DNA from: Dillenia suffruticosa
Lineage: Eukaryota > Streptophyta > Magnoliopsida > Dilleniales > Dilleniaceae
Length of the DNA stretch: 64,000 bases
Direction: 5' to 3'
NCBI GenBank assembly: GCA_033439265.1
Contig: JAVTVX010000016.1
Location: 21,580,701 to 21,644,700 of the forward strand
Made by a program: the position numbers and the translations under genes. Within the stretch, counting starts at the first letter, position 1. Every line of letters begins with the position of its first letter. Below, in pieces: positions 62,201 through 64,000 of the stretch. The notes under the pieces are model-generated. The model searched no databases, was not told where the DNA came from, and saw only the letters and a list, made by a program, of their open reading frames with translations.

Positions 62201-64000
62201 TCCTGTGCTTCAAAGTAGATATATCTATGCCATGCAATGCGGAATCCTTAATTCACTCCATAAACTTTTAGACTTTTTTTCCTAAACTAAAAGAGTCTGA
62301 CAACCACTAAATAAATTAGAGTTATTATTAAAATTCAAATCTATTCTACTAAATAAAACTATCGGGTTACACAACCGTTAAACTATACATGCTTGAATAA
62401 GGCCCTACCCGTTTGAGCAAGGCGTATCACCATTTTTTTTGTATAACGAACCGGTATTTGAAATTATATTCTGATTAATTCCGTTCGAAAGTTGTTGATC
62501 CCAATTTAGAGAGAAGTCTTCTCAATATAGTCTTTTTCACTCTTAAATTTCAAATTCGAAACTTGATTAAAAGATCTAACACCCTTAATCATTAAACCGA
62601 TTTCGTTAATCATTATCACTGAGATTTGTGGTAATTGTGATCCCCTCTTTACCAATCGGTCCAAGAGCTAATTTTACCAATCATTTAAACAACACTTATT
62701 GGTTTTAGAGTATGCATCAATGCATCTATATGACTTACCACCTTTAGTGGTTCAAAAATTTTTTCAGTTTCTCCATTTTGGTTCTAAACCACTAATTTTT
62801 CTAATCGGTACTAAATTCAACTTTCTTGGTAGATAATAAGCTAGAACTCTCCACAAAATACCTAAAGAATACATCTAGCACATCAGAAGCACATCAAGAG
62901 AGGAGCCTATATATAGCTTTGACCTCATCTCTGTAGCAATAAACAAGATATGTTCTCATCACATCCATCTTATTAACACCCAAGATGAAACAAAAGTCTA
63001 TGTTCAGGAACATATATGAATAAAAAATTCTAATTATTCTTATACAAGATTATAGAACATCTGGCCATATGTGTTCATGGGCTCATTTGAGATTCTAATA
63101 AAAAAATTATTAACAATGATGCAATGAGAAATTTTAGATGAAATTTTTGTTGCATAACTATTGATAGAACAATAATTTTAATTGTTTTTATAGAAAAATT
63201 TTACTTCTATTTGTAAATCAGTATATTTTATGTTAAATATTATTCAGATTAGTTGTAAAATATTATGAGTAGTATAAAATTAAATAGAAGTAAATTGAGC
63301 AAAGTTAAGAGAAGTTAGGGTTCCTAAAATGAGCCCCATGAAAGTCCAACGTCAGGTGATTTCTAATGATTATTATATCTATTTCTTTTTCTTCTTCTTG
63401 TTCTTGTTGTTCCGTTGGTGTTGATGCTGCTCAAGTTTCTTTCTCATATTAGAGAAGGGATTTTTTAATTAAAAATAATAAACGAACCAGGTGGTAATAA
63501 AATATTTCGTATTTTTTTTTTAACCGATTTATTATCCAATTATCAACTAATCGGTTCAAACTCTATGGGAGCCATTTTAGGGGATGATTCTTTTACATCA
63601 ATTTTTTTTTTATTCTCAATGTTTGAATTTAAGATTTGGATTAAATAAATTTAGTATTCTGTCACTATTAGTGTAGTAATAAAATATTTTTTTCGTTTTC
63701 GTCATAGGTATTAGAGTTTACCTGACTAATTCGGTTCGAATACTGTGGAGCCCATTTTTAGAGATTGGCTTTCCCAAATCTTTTTTCACTATTTTTAGAA
63801 TTCGAATTCGAGATCTTTGATTAAAGGAATAAAGTAGTCGATCACTCAACGCAAAAGAGTTTTATATCGTAATAAAATATTTCAAATCAAATAATTGTAG
63901 CATTTTCACTTAAATATGCCGATGAGTATCAACTCAAGTGGTACCAATTTTTCATCTTTTTATAATAGACTTGAGTTCAAGATTCCCCGTGAATCATAAA
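62201..64000. other. AT-rich right end with dispersed repeat copies
   Basis: No gene was seen. Members of a dispersed motif occur at about 62505-62610, 63545-63660 and 63735-63840. Each has a segment like GGAGxxxxTTTTAGAGAT, a T-rich stretch ending in CACT, and TTCGAAACTTGATTAAA with a following short A/T run. No terminal repeats or coding capacity were found. Confidence 0.45.

Noticed and set aside
1..64000. CRISPR arrays, tRNA or rRNA genes
   Set aside because: No regular repeat-spacer array, no cloverleaf with a full anticodon arm and no rRNA was seen; the only tRNA-like boxes belong to the SINE at 29638.

Overview
The window is nuclear DNA of a eudicot, probably a woody one; I cannot name the species. 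The evidence is GT-AG introns in nearly every gene, AT-rich intergenic DNA, many (CT)n/(GA)n tracts, an Au-type SINE, and proteins that read as plant orthologues (thylakoid PsbP-like, tonoplast aquaporin, CrRLK1L receptor kinase, ABCB transporter). Eight intact or largely intact genes can be modelled, plus several decayed ones. All exon coordinates come from reading splice sites and checking phase by hand; no alignment was run.

Layout. 1-2425 (+): 3' part of a vacuolar-type beta-hexosaminidase (HEXO1-like). 4822-8906 (+): MAP kinase phosphatase MKP1, 864 aa, with a tiny last exon. 12227-15094 (+): a GT14 glucuronosyltransferase-like enzyme, 409 aa. 15813-16897: a diverged 66-bp minisatellite with a palindromic core. 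18575-21040 (+): ribosomal protein uL23 (RPL23A), 154 aa. 22385-26089 (-): PsbP-like protein PPL1, 228 aa. 27277-37986 (+): ABC transporter ABCB20, 1398 aa in 11 exons, with an Au SINE in intron 1 and a 209-bp tandem duplication in intron 4. 38744-39911 (-): decayed PPD4-like PsbP-domain gene. 43985-46486 (+): THESEUS1-like receptor kinase with two compensating frameshifts. 50692-51742 (+): tonoplast aquaporin TIP1;3, 252 aa. 53488-54081: LINE 3' remnant with RNase H. 55898-57650 (-): F-box/LRR gene, followed by two broken F-box copies (57885-58260 and 61600-62200). The ends and gaps are AT-rich repeats.

The order HEXO1 - MKP1 - RPL23A - ABCB20/PPL1 matches, from memory, Arabidopsis chromosome 3 (At3g55260, At3g55270, At3g55280, At3g55320, At3g55330). 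The left 38 kb is therefore an old conserved gene block, with the GT14 gene and the minisatellite lying between MKP1 and RPL23A. The genes do not form a pathway; they share only position. The right 25 kb is accessory: a frameshifted receptor, retroelement debris and a decaying F-box cluster.

I found no clearly new biological system. The most unusual items are the palindromic 66-bp repeat array, the receptor whose kinase lies in another frame, and the pseudogenising PsbP and F-box copies.
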